The notes beneath the pieces are model-generated. The model had not been told where the DNA came from, did no database searches, and was given only the letters and a program-made list of their open reading frames with translations. A stretch of 47,532 nt of DNA from an uncultured Hyphomicrobiaceae bacterium. GTDB lineage: Bacteria > Pseudomonadota > Alphaproteobacteria > Rhizobiales > CALHAX01. Made by a program: the position numbers and the translations under genes. Positions 34,975 through 44,900 of this stretch are shown here, piece by piece (positions within the stretch are counted from its first letter, which is position 1; the number at the start of each line of letters is the position of its first letter). Location: contig CALHAX010000026.1 of the NCBI GenBank assembly GCA_937931785.1, positions 1-47,532 on the forward strand, written 5' to 3'.

Positions 34975-35000
34975 TTATCGATAGATTGCGGACGCTGCAA
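34972..35000 (-). promoter_or_regulatory. Sigma70-type promoter of pxpBCA
   Basis: On the minus strand TTGCAG and TAATTT are separated by exactly 17 nt. The -10 ends 9 nt before the pxpB ATG, which puts the expected start of transcription at or within a few bases of the start codon. Confidence 0.55.
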
Positions 35001-35119
35001 GATATATCACATGCTTGATTTTTTGATCAGGCGAAACTGGTCGTAAAAATTCGTCACGACTGGAAGAAATAGTATAAGAGCCATTTCAGCCTGGCAGATC
35101 CCGATCCCGCGTTTCTGTT

Positions 35120-35450
35120 CCTCGCAATGGGCTTCGCATGTAATTCGAAATTGTTGACGGAATGCATCCATGCAATGCAGTCGTGACCATGCGGTGAATG
35201 GAGAACTGGATCCAGTCAGCGATGGCGCTGCGGGCAATTGGGAAGGCTCTCGAAGCGTTGGCGGTGGACGCACTGCTCCTTGAGAGAACCGGGTCATCGC
35301 TCCAATATGTCGTTGTGTTGCGGACAGTGCGGCATGATAAACGTCTCTTTCAATCCATAGCCTCGCACCAGTCTGATGTATTGGCGAGTGGTGAAAACCA
35401 TTCCATTATCGCTCCATAGCAGGAAGGGAACAGCTACTCGTCCCACTGCC
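35120..35450 (-). pseudogene. Decayed IS3-family transposase (OrfB) fragment
   Basis: On the minus strand one frame reads PFLLWSDNGMVFTTRQYIRL then VRGYGLKETFIMPHCPQHND and ILER followed by a stop; the next frame gives GSLKEQCVHRQRFESLP, and a third gives IARSAIADWIQFSIHRM and ALHGCIP. Stitched together these match the DDE core of IS3-family transposases (SDNG ... YGL ... PEQNG-ER ... SLKEECV ... F-S ... DWIQWYN-R-H-ALG). At least two frameshifts and the absence of the N-terminal part show it is dead. No terminal inverted repeats or target duplication were recognised. It lies between dadA and the pxpB promoter, a place where a pxp regulator gene might once have been. Confidence 0.85.
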
Positions 35451-35630
35451 CCAAAACACGCAATGAAAACTTGTTCCTATGCGGCGGCGTGGTTTGCTGT
35501 TTTTGACAGATATAAGCTGCACAGATCACTACATGGGAAGCTTCGACCGCGAGGTTCTTGATGCTGCGGAGATAATTTCGCAGTGCTCCCCTGTTGGAAG
35601 TCGGTTCGGTCATTGGCCTGTTACGAACCT

Positions 35631-36902
35631 TCATGCCCCTCTGTCTTCAAGTTGAAATCGATCGAATCTGTAAGGATCGAGATCAATGTTCGGTTGGCGC
35701 CCTGTCATAATATCAGCAATGAGACCGCCAGTTCGGGGCGCCATCATCAAGCCGTAGTGACTATGCCCAAACGCGGCAAACAAACCTTTCTGTCCAGGCA
35801 CCTGACCGAGAAATGGCAAGCTGTCTGGCGTCGACGGTCGAACCCCCATCCACTGTTCCACTTGAGTGGTGTTGAGATCAGGCAGAATACGTTGAGCTTG
35901 TCGGGTGAGAATTGCGATGCGCTTTGCATTCGCAGGTTTGTCGAGGCCTGCAAATTCCGACGTTCCGGCAACTCTGAGACCCGTTGTCATCGAACTTGCC
36001 ACGCACTTCAAATCAACATCCATGACCGAATGGTTTAATGTGACACCCGGGTTCGAGAACTCAACATGATATCCACGCTCCGCTTCCAGCGGCACAGACA
36101 AGCCGAGCGGTTCCAGGAGCTGCGCAGACCAGGCGCCCGCCGCAAGAACAACTCTCGAAGCCATTATTGATTTCGCAGGTGTTTCTATGCGCCACATGCC
36201 GTCCCCATGCGGGACGATTGCCGACACCAGTTCCTTGACGATCTCACCACCATGAGCTGCAAACTTCTGCGCGAGGATTTGACATATTTCACCAGGGGAT
36301 CTCGCCCGTGCTTGCCCTTTGATCAGAACGGCTGCCTTGAATTCAGAGGACAATGCAGGCTCAAGTTTTGTCAGTTCCGACGTCCCGATAACATCCAGAT
36401 CTCCACCCTTCTCCACCCGCAACTGATACTCAAGCGCTTGCAGCGATGCCTTGTTGGCTTGGCGGTAAGCGTGAACATAGTAGCTGTCGACAATCAAATG
36501 TTCAGCCCCTGTTCCTGCCAAATGACGGCGATAGAGTTCCACGTTGCTATGGTTCAAGGTCGCGAGTGAGTCTGATATTTTTCGCGCGCGGTTCACGCTT
36601 CCTTGTTTCAGGAACTTCACGATCCAGGGCGCCACTTTTAACGCGTAAGATGGCGCAACGACCAGTGGCCCTGCAGGCTTCAATAGCCAACGCGGAATAT
36701 TGCGCCATAACCCCGGCACGGACATGGGAGATACGGACCATGGAGAAATAATTCCAGCGTTGCCAGAAGACGCCCCACCCCCAGGGTCATCCCTGTCGAT
36801 CAACAGGACATGCTCGCCCGCTTCAAGCAATGACAGGGCGCAGCAAATACCAACCGCACCCGCACCAATCACAACAACAGGCTCATGCTCTCCACCAGCC
36901 AT
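35631..36902 (-). CDS. DadA-like FAD-dependent D-amino-acid dehydrogenase
   Basis: 423 residues of the DadA/DAO family. FAD-binding VVVIGAGAVGICCALSLLEA begins near residue 8, then DRDDPGGGASSGNAGIISPW, VLAAGAWSAQLLEPLG, and the C-terminal GVRPSTPDSLPFLGQVPG and FAAFGHSHYGLMMAPRTG. Such enzymes oxidise D-amino acids (or imino acids such as proline derivatives) to 2-oxo acids and pass electrons to the respiratory chain. The ATG at 36902 starts 4 nt after the TRAP permease stop; a GTG at 36938 within that gene is an alternative. Co-transcription with the transporter suggests it acts on the imported compound or its product. Substrate unknown. Confidence 0.85.
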   Translation of the reverse strand: MAGGEHEPVVVIGAGAVGICCALSLLEAGEHVLLIDRDDPGGGASSGNAGIISPWSVSPMSVPGLWRNIPRWLLKPAGPLVVAPSYALKVAPWIVKFLKQGSVNRARKISDSLATLNHSNVELYRRHLAGTGAEHLIVDSYYVHAYRQANKASLQALEYQLRVEKGGDLDVIGTSELTKLEPALSSEFKAAVLIKGQARARSPGEICQILAQKFAAHGGEIVKELVSAIVPHGDGMWRIETPAKSIMASRVVLAAGAWSAQLLEPLGLSVPLEAERGYHVEFSNPGVTLNHSVMDVDLKCVASSMTTGLRVAGTSEFAGLDKPANAKRIAILTRQAQRILPDLNTTQVEQWMGVRPSTPDSLPFLGQVPGQKGLFAAFGHSHYGLMMAPRTGGLIADIMTGRQPNIDLDPYRFDRFQLEDRGA

Positions 36903-36906
36903 CAGG

Positions 36907-39153
36907 TTATCCGGCGGATACAGGTGGAACGGCCTCACGACGTCGTTGTGCCAGTTGCTGGATAATCACCGGCGCTGCGACAAACAGGGCGATCACATCG
37001 CTGGTCAGGCTTGGAGCCACAAGCAAGAGACCACAAACGGCCATGAGTACGCGCCAGATGTGCTTGAGTGGCGCCATGAAATATCCTGCGACCGCAGTCG
37101 CGATCGCGAACACCCCTGCAGCACACGTGAGTGTGACCTGAAACAATGCGGTCCAGGAAAAATATTCAGGCAGAACGATCAGGATCACTGGCGCATAAAC
37201 AAACACCATTGGCACCATGAGCTTTCCGATACCCAACGTGAAGGCATTGATGCCGGTACGGAACGGATTAGCGCCTGCAATACCAGCCGCCGCATAAGCT
37301 GAGGCACACACCGGTGGCGTGATTTCCGAAATAACACCGTAATACAAGACGAACATGTGCGTCGCGAGCGTCGGCACGCCCAGCTGGGCCAATGCGGGTT
37401 GGGCAACGGCGACAAGCATGATGTAAAGCGCTGTCGTGGGAAGCCCCGCCCCCATGAGAATGCAAGCCATCGCAATAAGGACAAGCGACAGGAATTGCTG
37501 GATTGACGGTTGCGAAAACGCTTCGAAGGGCAACCAGCCGAGAAGGGCGTGAAGGCCAACGGACATATCAGCGGCACCCGCAGTCACCATGAAACCGAGA
37601 CGAAAGCCAACACCGGTTGTATTGATAACCCCGACGACAATGCCAACCGCGGCTGATGCAGCGCCGACGGCCAGCGCGTATTGAACACCGACATGGAAAC
37701 TGTCGAACAGCTCCCGGAACGGCTTTCGTTCCCCGCGGTGCAACAGCGACAGGATTGTGCAGCCTGCAAGAATTCCCGCAATTGTCGGCGAGAAACCTTC
37801 GCCACTCAGGGGCGAAGCTTTCCAGAAAACGAACCCCAGAAATGCGAACGGCACGATCAAGGTTGCGGGGCGAGCGAATGATGTAAATCCGACAATAATG
37901 CACAACAGCAAACCGATGAACGCTGCCATATTCGGCGAGTAACCGGAGAACAGGACAACAAGCAGGGCGATCAGCGGAACGATCGTGAACCACCCCTCAC
38001 GCCAGACCTTCACGAAGTTTGGAAGATCTTCTTTTGCGTACGTCGGAAGACCTAAGCGTAGCGCCGTGAAATGAACGATAGAAAGGACACCAATGTAGTG
38101 CATCGCTGCTGGGATAATCGCTGCAATCACGATGGTGGTATAGGGAACCTCAAGATATTCGGCCATCAGGAAACTGGCGGCCCCCATGATCGGAGGGGTA
38201 ATTTGCCCCCCGGCACTCGCTGCCGCTTCAACACCACCGGCAAAATACCCCGGATAGCCCATACGTTTCATATTCGGAATTGTCAGGGATCCCGTCGACA
38301 CCGTGTTGGCGATGGATGACCCGGATATCGTTCCAAAGAATGCGGATGAAACAACACTGACTTTGGCGGGTCCACCGGTATAACGACCTGCCATCATCAT
38401 CGCATTGTCGACAAAAAACTGACCAAGTCCCATACGCTGCGCGACAACGCCAAACAAGACGAAGTGGAACACCACGGTCGATACGACCCATAAGGTGACG
38501 CCAAAGATTCCCTCGGAAGGAAAGTACATGTTGTTGACAAACTGTCGCCAATCGACACCGGGATGTTGCAGAATTTGAGCGGGCATATAAGGCCCGAACA
38601 ACGCGTAAACCATGAAAATCAGAATAATCAGCGGAAGAATGAAGCCGATTGTGCGACGGGCAATTTCAAGCGTGCAAAGGATCAGCGCCGACCCGAGAAC
38701 CACATCAATGGTCGTAGGATTACCCTGCCGCAGCATCTGTTCAGGGACGTTTAATCCAAACCCGGCAAACCCGCGCCAACTGAACCAGAGAAACAAGGCA
38801 GCTGCGATGCCGGAGATCATCAAAACCCAATCGTAGAGCGGGACATTACCGGGCTTCAGAATACGTGATGGGTTGTATTCGAGGTTATGGGCCGTCTTGA
38901 GAAACGGAAATCCGACGAAGATGAAGAAGAACAGTCCAGCGAGATGAATGCCCATGTGGACATAATCAACCGGTGTGCCAAATCCCGCAGTCCACAAGTG
39001 ATAAAGCGCAAACGCAATCGTCGCCCAATAGAAGGCTGTGCCCAGCGTTGGCCCGTTGTCTCGGGTGTTCAGCGCCGTGTCATACTTCTTCTCGATTTCA
39101 TCGAGCGTTTTCTGATCAATGGCGTGCGGGGCGAGTGCGTCTGTTTGAGACAT
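36907..39153 (-). CDS. TRAP transporter fused small/large permease (DctQM type)
   Basis: Inner-membrane permease of 748 residues with about 16 or more hydrophobic spans; small (4 TM) and large (12 TM) subunits are joined, as is usual for TAXI-type TRAP systems. Large-subunit motifs include SVVSSAFFGTISGSSIANTV, VEAAASAGGQITPPIMGAAS and ACILMGAGLPTTALYIMLVA, followed by EITPPVCASAYAAAGIAGAN. It uses an ion gradient to import organic acids or amino-acid-like solutes delivered by the TAXI receptor encoded upstream. The start at 39153 (MSQTDALAP) is one of two in-frame ATGs; 39180 adds nine residues and neither has a strong ribosome site. A terminator hairpin separates it from the receptor gene. 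Confidence 0.93.
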   Translation of the reverse strand: MSQTDALAPHAIDQKTLDEIEKKYDTALNTRDNGPTLGTAFYWATIAFALYHLWTAGFGTPVDYVHMGIHLAGLFFFIFVGFPFLKTAHNLEYNPSRILKPGNVPLYDWVLMISGIAAALFLWFSWRGFAGFGLNVPEQMLRQGNPTTIDVVLGSALILCTLEIARRTIGFILPLIILIFMVYALFGPYMPAQILQHPGVDWRQFVNNMYFPSEGIFGVTLWVVSTVVFHFVLFGVVAQRMGLGQFFVDNAMMMAGRYTGGPAKVSVVSSAFFGTISGSSIANTVSTGSLTIPNMKRMGYPGYFAGGVEAAASAGGQITPPIMGAASFLMAEYLEVPYTTIVIAAIIPAAMHYIGVLSIVHFTALRLGLPTYAKEDLPNFVKVWREGWFTIVPLIALLVVLFSGYSPNMAAFIGLLLCIIVGFTSFARPATLIVPFAFLGFVFWKASPLSGEGFSPTIAGILAGCTILSLLHRGERKPFRELFDSFHVGVQYALAVGAASAAVGIVVGVINTTGVGFRLGFMVTAGAADMSVGLHALLGWLPFEAFSQPSIQQFLSLVLIAMACILMGAGLPTTALYIMLVAVAQPALAQLGVPTLATHMFVLYYGVISEITPPVCASAYAAAGIAGANPFRTGINAFTLGIGKLMVPMVFVYAPVILIVLPEYFSWTALFQVTLTCAAGVFAIATAVAGYFMAPLKHIWRVLMAVCGLLLVAPSLTSDVIALFVAAPVIIQQLAQRRREAVPPVSAG

Positions 39154-39234
39154 GGGATTACCGGACAGGAGGGCGCCCATGCATCACGCTCGCAACCGTT
39201 GATCAGGTTTGAACCGGCGCGCTGGGCATTGGAG

Positions 39235-39266
39235 AAAAAAGGGGCAACAACTTCCGTTGCTGCCCC
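39235..39266 (-). terminator. Intrinsic terminator inside TRAP operon
   Basis: Minus-strand transcript folds as GGGGCAGCAAC, loop GGAA, GUUGUUGCCCC (11-bp stem with one G-U pair) followed by six U. It starts 15 nt after the TAXI receptor stop and lies 82 nt before the permease start. Partial termination here would make more receptor than permease. Confidence 0.88.
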
Positions 39267-39280
39267 AGGTCAAGGGAGTA

Positions 39281-40294
39281 CTACTTGAGCAGGCCCGCTT
39301 CCTTGTAGAAACGCTCCGCGCCCGGATGGAGTGGCACGCCGATGCCGGCAACCCCGTCGAGAGCGGTTTCCTTTGTGATGACCTTGCCCTTGGCATGGCC
39401 ATTGTCGAGGAGTTTGCGTGCCGTATCGGACCAGAGCGCTTTGGTGATCTGGTAGATCAGCTCATCATCTTGCTTGGCATTCGTCACGAGAATACCACTG
39501 ACCGCAACCGTGTTCACATCGTAACTCACGCCTGCATATGTGCCAGCTGGAATTTTCGAAGGAATATAATACGGCACAGTCTTGTTCGCTTGCTTCACCT
39601 CAGCATCGGTAAAGCTGTAAAGCTCCATGCCCTTGGTGTTGTCGAGCTGGATCATCGCAGCAACAGGTGTGCCCGCAGCATAGAAGTAGGCATCCAACTG
39701 GCCATCAGCAATCCGCTCTGCACTCTGTGAGTTGTTCAGTTCAGCTTCGTCGATGTTGTCGCGGTTCACGCCATGATCACCAAGAATAAGCTCCACTGCG
39801 ATCTGTGTGCCTGAGCCCGCCTGAGCAATACCCACACGTTTGCCCTTCAAATCCGCAACACTGCTGAGCTTGCCACCCTTTGGCAGAACGAGATGCAGGT
39901 CTTCAGGATAGAGGTTGGCGATGATCCGTAGGTCGGGCTTTGCATTGCCCTTGAATTTACCGATGCCGTTGTAAGCAAAGTGCAGGGTCGCGGCGCCAGA
40001 CAGTCCGGCTTCCATCTGGCCAGCCTGAATCGCGTTCACGTTGTGTGCAGATGCGTTCGTTGACTGCGCCATGGCAACCAGTCCCGGTACGCCACAGTTG
40101 CCGCCCTTGCCGCATTCGCGCGACCCGGGGGGGTTCGAAATTGCGTTGGCAATAATACCACCGATCGGGAAGTAGGTGCCGCCAGCACCGCCAGTGCCAA
40201 TGCGAAAGAACTTCATTTCCTGCGCTTCGGCAATACCGCCCGCAAACATCGCGCTCGCGAGCGCCGCGATAGCCAACTTGCTTGTAAATCTCAT
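39281..40294 (-). CDS. TAXI-family TRAP transporter solute-binding protein
   Basis: Periplasmic receptor of 337 residues. A signal peptide (about 1-24, cleaved near GIAEAQE) is followed by FFRIGTGGAGGTYFPIGGII, the TAXI family opening, and KGKRVGIAQAGSGTQIAVEL. Cys residues in RECGKGGNCGVPG resemble other TAXI proteins. The start at 40294 (MRFTSK) has GGAGG 8 nt upstream, preferred to an ATG 15 nt earlier. Relatives bind glutamate, glutamine or dicarboxylates; the ligand here is not predictable. First gene of the - arm, divergent from a LysR gene. Confidence 0.93.
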   Translation of the reverse strand: MRFTSKLAIAALASAMFAGGIAEAQEMKFFRIGTGGAGGTYFPIGGIIANAISNPPGSRECGKGGNCGVPGLVAMAQSTNASAHNVNAIQAGQMEAGLSGAATLHFAYNGIGKFKGNAKPDLRIIANLYPEDLHLVLPKGGKLSSVADLKGKRVGIAQAGSGTQIAVELILGDHGVNRDNIDEAELNNSQSAERIADGQLDAYFYAAGTPVAAMIQLDNTKGMELYSFTDAEVKQANKTVPYYIPSKIPAGTYAGVSYDVNTVAVSGILVTNAKQDDELIYQITKALWSDTARKLLDNGHAKGKVITKETALDGVAGIGVPLHPGAERFYKEAGLLK

Positions 40295-40399
40295 GTACGT
40301 TTCCTCCATTGCATTTTTTTATCGCGGTACGTGCACAACTCGCTCTCTGATCGTGAGCAACTCTGCGCCGACTGCATGGAGAAAACTTAGACGATCACC

Positions 40400-40436
40400 C
40401 TATAGAAGCAATCTTGAAATACTTTTAGATTCATAG
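40400..40436. promoter_or_regulatory. Candidate LysR operator between TAXI and LysR genes
   Basis: Imperfect dyad CTATAGAAGC ... GATTCATAG across 37 nt in the 189-nt divergent gap. A possible TAXI-gene promoter (TTGCTT, 16 nt, TAAGTT on the minus strand) overlaps one arm. By-eye assignment only. Confidence 0.35.
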
Positions 40437-40483
40437 ATTTTATTTATGGACATCCCTGCAAAGTTGTTGTCAATCGTAACGCC

Positions 40484-41395
40484 ATGAACTTCAAGCAACT
40501 CAACACATTTCGTGAAGTCATGATCACCGGTTCGATGTCGGAGGCGGCCAGAAACCTCAACCGTACACAACCGGCAGTCAGCGCCCAGATTGCGAGCCTC
40601 GAAGATGAAGTCGGGTTGAAGTTGTTCGAACGCCGGGAAGGTCGCCTTCATCCAGTACCCGAGGCGCATTACCTGCATGCAGAGGCCTCGACGATCCTCG
40701 AGCGCTTAAGCGCCACAGAACAGACTTTGCGTGGTGTCCAGAACCTTGAGCACGGAGACATTCGCATCGTCTCGATGCCGGGTCCCTCAGTGTTCTGGCT
40801 GCCCAACATTGTCAGCACATTTGTCACAGACCGCACCGCGGTCAACGTGTCGCTGATCTCCCGCAGTTCCTATCAGGTTCAACAACTTCTCGCGACGCAA
40901 CGTTTCGATATCGGCATTGCCGACCGCGGGATATCGGACGCCGCCCAATCGGCACTGGTTCAACATGAAATGGTTGTACTCCCTTGTGTGTGCGCTGTTC
41001 CGCGAGGAGACCCTCTTGCGGAACACACAACTGTCACTGTGCAGGACCTGGACGGGCGACCGATGGCAACGTTGTACGACGATCACCCAACGTGCATACA
41101 AACGCGAAAATCGTTCCAGGACCAAGGCGCATCATTCAACCGACGATTCGATGCCCAGTACTTCATTCCGTTGCTAACATTTGTGGAAGCCGGATTGGCC
41201 TATGCGATCGTCGATCCTATCACTGCTGCGAGCTACCGGAGTTATCGCGGAGACAATGCTACTTTGGCATTTTTGCCGTTTCTGCCAGAGATCGATTTGA
41301 ATGTATCCGTAGTAACACCTGCGCATCGTCCACTATCGAAACTGGCAACAACGTTCGTGAATTTCCTGCGACTTGAGCTTCAAGCACTAACATAA
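40484..41395 (+). CDS. LysR-family regulator of the transporter arm
   Basis: 303 residues. N-terminal winged HTH (LNTFREVMITGSMSEAARNL, then TQPAVSAQIASLEDEVGLKL) and a substrate-binding domain from about residue 90 (GDIRIVSMPGPSVFWLPNIV). It is transcribed away from the TAXI receptor gene across 189 nt, the usual arrangement for a LysR activator of a transport operon; it may also act on the converging hyu arm. The inducer is likely the imported solute or a product. A 580-nt gap without genes follows. Confidence 0.92.
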   Translation: MNFKQLNTFREVMITGSMSEAARNLNRTQPAVSAQIASLEDEVGLKLFERREGRLHPVPEAHYLHAEASTILERLSATEQTLRGVQNLEHGDIRIVSMPGPSVFWLPNIVSTFVTDRTAVNVSLISRSSYQVQQLLATQRFDIGIADRGISDAAQSALVQHEMVVLPCVCAVPRGDPLAEHTTVTVQDLDGRPMATLYDDHPTCIQTRKSFQDQGASFNRRFDAQYFIPLLTFVEAGLAYAIVDPITAASYRSYRGDNATLAFLPFLPEIDLNVSVVTPAHRPLSKLATTFVNFLRLELQALT

Positions 41396-41975
41396 TCGCA
41401 AATGTCTGCTCCTGATGCTGTGGACGGCTCTACCAAGGACATCATGTACGAACAGCAGTGTATGAGCACAACGAAGTTCTCAACCATCAGCTTTAGAGCG
41501 CCCTATAGCGCGTCTTATTCAAATGGAAGCATGACGCTACGATCCAGGTCGCTCCACCGACACCCCGACGTCTCCGTTTATGTTGTGACGGGGCCATCAG
41601 TTCCGATACAATGTCTCACACGTACCATCATGATCCCGGCACCTCTCCTTCGTAGAGGTCACCCCAAGTCGTACAGACTCCAACGCCATCGCCTACGTTA
41701 AATCCTTTCGTGAAAACCGATTGCGACTGCAATTGCGCCAGGGATAACAGAAGTGTTTCCTGTCAGGGCGTCAGGACCAGGCTTGTGAGAGTGGCGCCCC
41801 GGAAGTCAGTCGCCAATCCGTTCAATTCGAATCGATTTGGCGCAGCTTTAAACACCACCTTAACTTACGAGATTTTAATCCGTTCACAGTAGATCTGCTT
41901 TGAAAGGTTGATTGCGTACCGCCATGTACGGCGGATAAAAAAACAAACCGCAACGCCTGGAATTGGGGATTGCGT
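41396..41975. other. Intergenic region before the autotransporter gene
   Basis: 580 nt with no credible gene. It holds the second copy of the 77-nt dispersed repeat (41504-41580) and a small hairpin (ACCTCT/AGAGGT) near 41640. The short open frames here show no recognisable similarity. Confidence 0.6.
41504..41580 (+). repeat. Dispersed 77-nt repeat, copy 2
   Basis: Ungapped match to 17074-17150, same orientation, 64 of 77 positions equal by hand count. Both copies lie in gene-free DNA next to a gene end. Most differences cluster near the 3' part (41561-41569). Confidence 0.8.
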
Positions 41976-44900
41976 ATGTTTGTTTTTTGTCGTTCGGCGA
42001 CAGGCGTCGCTTGTTCGTTTGTCCGTAAAATCACCAGCTTTGCTGCATCATACCTGTGCGCTGCCGCACTGATTGCCATTTTTTCGGCAGGTCTTGCACG
42101 CATTGACGGGCATTGGCGCGCGCTTGCCCACACCAACACTGTCGGTTACGTCGTTTCAACGGGCAATGCCATAACAGTGTACTACGGGACATATCATGGC
42201 ACCAACAATCCCGAAGGGATTATATCGATAATCGGTCCGGTCACGATGGCGCAACCCGCCGGGAATATTACATCGACCAAACCTGTCGAACTCATAGATA
42301 ATATCAATAACTTTCGAGCAACGTCCTGCGGGGGGCTTAATCCGAATCGAACGGTAATGCGGTGGCAGAGTGCAACGTTTACAGGCGTTCCAAGCGGCAC
42401 GTATTCCATCACACTTACAGGATCGTTTTCTCAAAACTGGCAGCCCTGCAGTTCAGAAATGAGCTCCCCAACTTCGACATTCACTTTTGATACAAACTTA
42501 CCAGTCATTTCCGGAATGCCAGCCGATATCGTTCAGGGGACAGATGCCGGTCAGCCAACTGCTGTGGTTACGTGGACGCCGCCGACGGCCACTGATGATG
42601 TCGCGATTGCCAGCTTCACATCGACACACAATCCTGGTGACACCTTTCCGATTGGCACAACCACAGTCACCTATACGGCTCAAGATACATCGGGCGGCAT
42701 CACCACCGGATCATTTACAGTCACGATCAATGACACAGAAGATCCGGTTGTCAGCCCCCCTGCAAATCAAACGGTTGAGGCGACGAGTTCGAATGGAGCG
42801 ACGGCGACATTTGCATTTGTCGCGAACGACAACGTCGGGGTTGCCACCACGACGTCCAGCCCGGTGTCAGGTTCGCAATTCCCCCTTGGAACCACGACCG
42901 TTATGCTCAGTGCGAACGATGCCGCTGGAAATACAGGCACCGGCTCTTTCGACATCACCGTAGTTGACACAACCGCACCGAACATTGTGACAGTCAACGT
43001 CAATACGACCACGGACCCAGGAGCCTCAACTGCCGTTGTAAGTTATAACGCAACAGTCAATGACTCGGTGGGAGTGGCTGCCACGACTTATTCTCCTCCG
43101 TCTGGCTCAGCGTTCCCGGTCGGCGTTACGACCGTTACAGCATCCGCTAGCGATGCAGCAGCAAATACCAGCACAGAAACATTTACTGTCACCGTGCTCG
43201 ATGACGAGGTGCCTGTTGTCACTGTGCCATCAAACATCACCGTCGACACGGACACCGGCAGTGCGACTGCAGTTGTGACATATAGTGCCTCAGCAATTGA
43301 CAATGTCGATGGTGCGATTGTTCCAATATTAAATTCCGGTCCTTCTTCAGGAGCGAGCTTCCCAATTGGCGTAACCACTGTGTCATATCGGGCAACGGAC
43401 AGCGCCGGAAATACCGGCACTGCTTCTTTTACAGTTACGGTGGCCGATACCGAAGACCCGACAAGCACATCAATACCGTCAAACATAACGCAATCGGCTG
43501 ATCCGGGCAGTAGCACTGCAGTCGTAACATATGTGACGCCAACATTCAGCGATAACAGTGGAAACGTCACGGTGATGAGAACCGGAGGCCTGGCTTCGGG
43601 AGAACCGTTTCCTGTCGGTGCGACAACGATTACCTACGAAGCGACTGATGCATCAGGGAACACTGAAATTGTTTCCTTTACAGTCACGGTTACAGACAAC
43701 GAACCACCGGTTGTTACTGTGCCTGCCAATATCATGATCGGCACAGATCCGAGTAATGACAGTGCGGTGGTAACTTACATCGTCTCAGCCAGCGACAACA
43801 CAGATGGATCGCTATCTCCTTCGTTGATATCGGGTCTGGTGTCTGGCGCTGCTTTCCCGATCGGATCAACGACAGTGGCTTACAGCGCCAGGGATCTTGC
43901 AGGGAATGCTGCAACTGGCTCGTTTACAGTTACAGTGATCGATGATGAAGCCCCGGTCGTCACGGTGCCAGGAAATATTACGATCACCACAGACCCTGGA
44001 AGCGCATCTGCAACGGTTAATTACACCATAGCTGCCAATGACAACGTGGACGGCGCATTGACGCCAGCTCTCACAAGCGGATTGACATCTGGAGCACATT
44101 TTCCGCTTGGTACCACCACCGTCACCTATCAAGCGATTGACGCCGCCGGAAACACCGGTGAGGCAACCTTTACTGTGACAGTCCAGGATGGGGAGGCTCC
44201 TATTGTTTCCGTACCTGCCAACATTTCTGTCAATACAGATCCGGGATCCGCAAGTGCTGTTGTCACCTATGCGGTGTCAGGCTTCGACAACACGGATGGC
44301 ATTCTTACTCCGATACGGACAGCGGGTCTCGCGTCGGGGGCGGCCTTCCCGATCGGAACGACGATCATGACTTACGAGGCAACAGACTTGGCGGGAAACA
44401 CAACGAGCGAGTCGTTCACAGTGACCGTCTCGGATGCAGAGCGTCCGGTTATAACCTCTCCTGCCAATATCACTGTAACGACAGATTCCGGTACCAATAC
44501 CGCAGTGGTCACATATCCCATATCCGCAACAGATAATGTGGATGGAAGTATTACACCGACACTGACCGCAGGCCTCGCCTCGGGAACTGCCTTCCCGGTT
44601 GGGATCACTACAGTCACATATCAAGCCATTGATAGTGCCGGAAATACCTCCACGGTGACATTCACAGTTACCGTGACTGATAATGAAGCACCAACTGTAG
44701 TGTCTGTACCGAATAGCATCACCCAAGACACTGATCCAGGATCGGACACTTCAGTCGTCACTTACGCAACACCAGTATTTGCCGACAACGTCGGGATCAC
44801 AAGTGTGGCACGCAGCAATGGCCTTGACTCCGGTGCCGCATTTCCTGTTGGCACAACGACGGTCACACATATCGCAACAGATGCGGATGGAAATTCTGTT

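Noticed and set aside
35434-35634. Small minus-strand frame of 66 codons after dadA
   Set aside because: No recognisable motif or ribosome site; it runs into the transposase remnant.
41402-41701. Plus-strand frame of 99 codons after the LysR gene
   Set aside because: Composed partly of the dispersed repeat copy, with no ribosome site or similarity.
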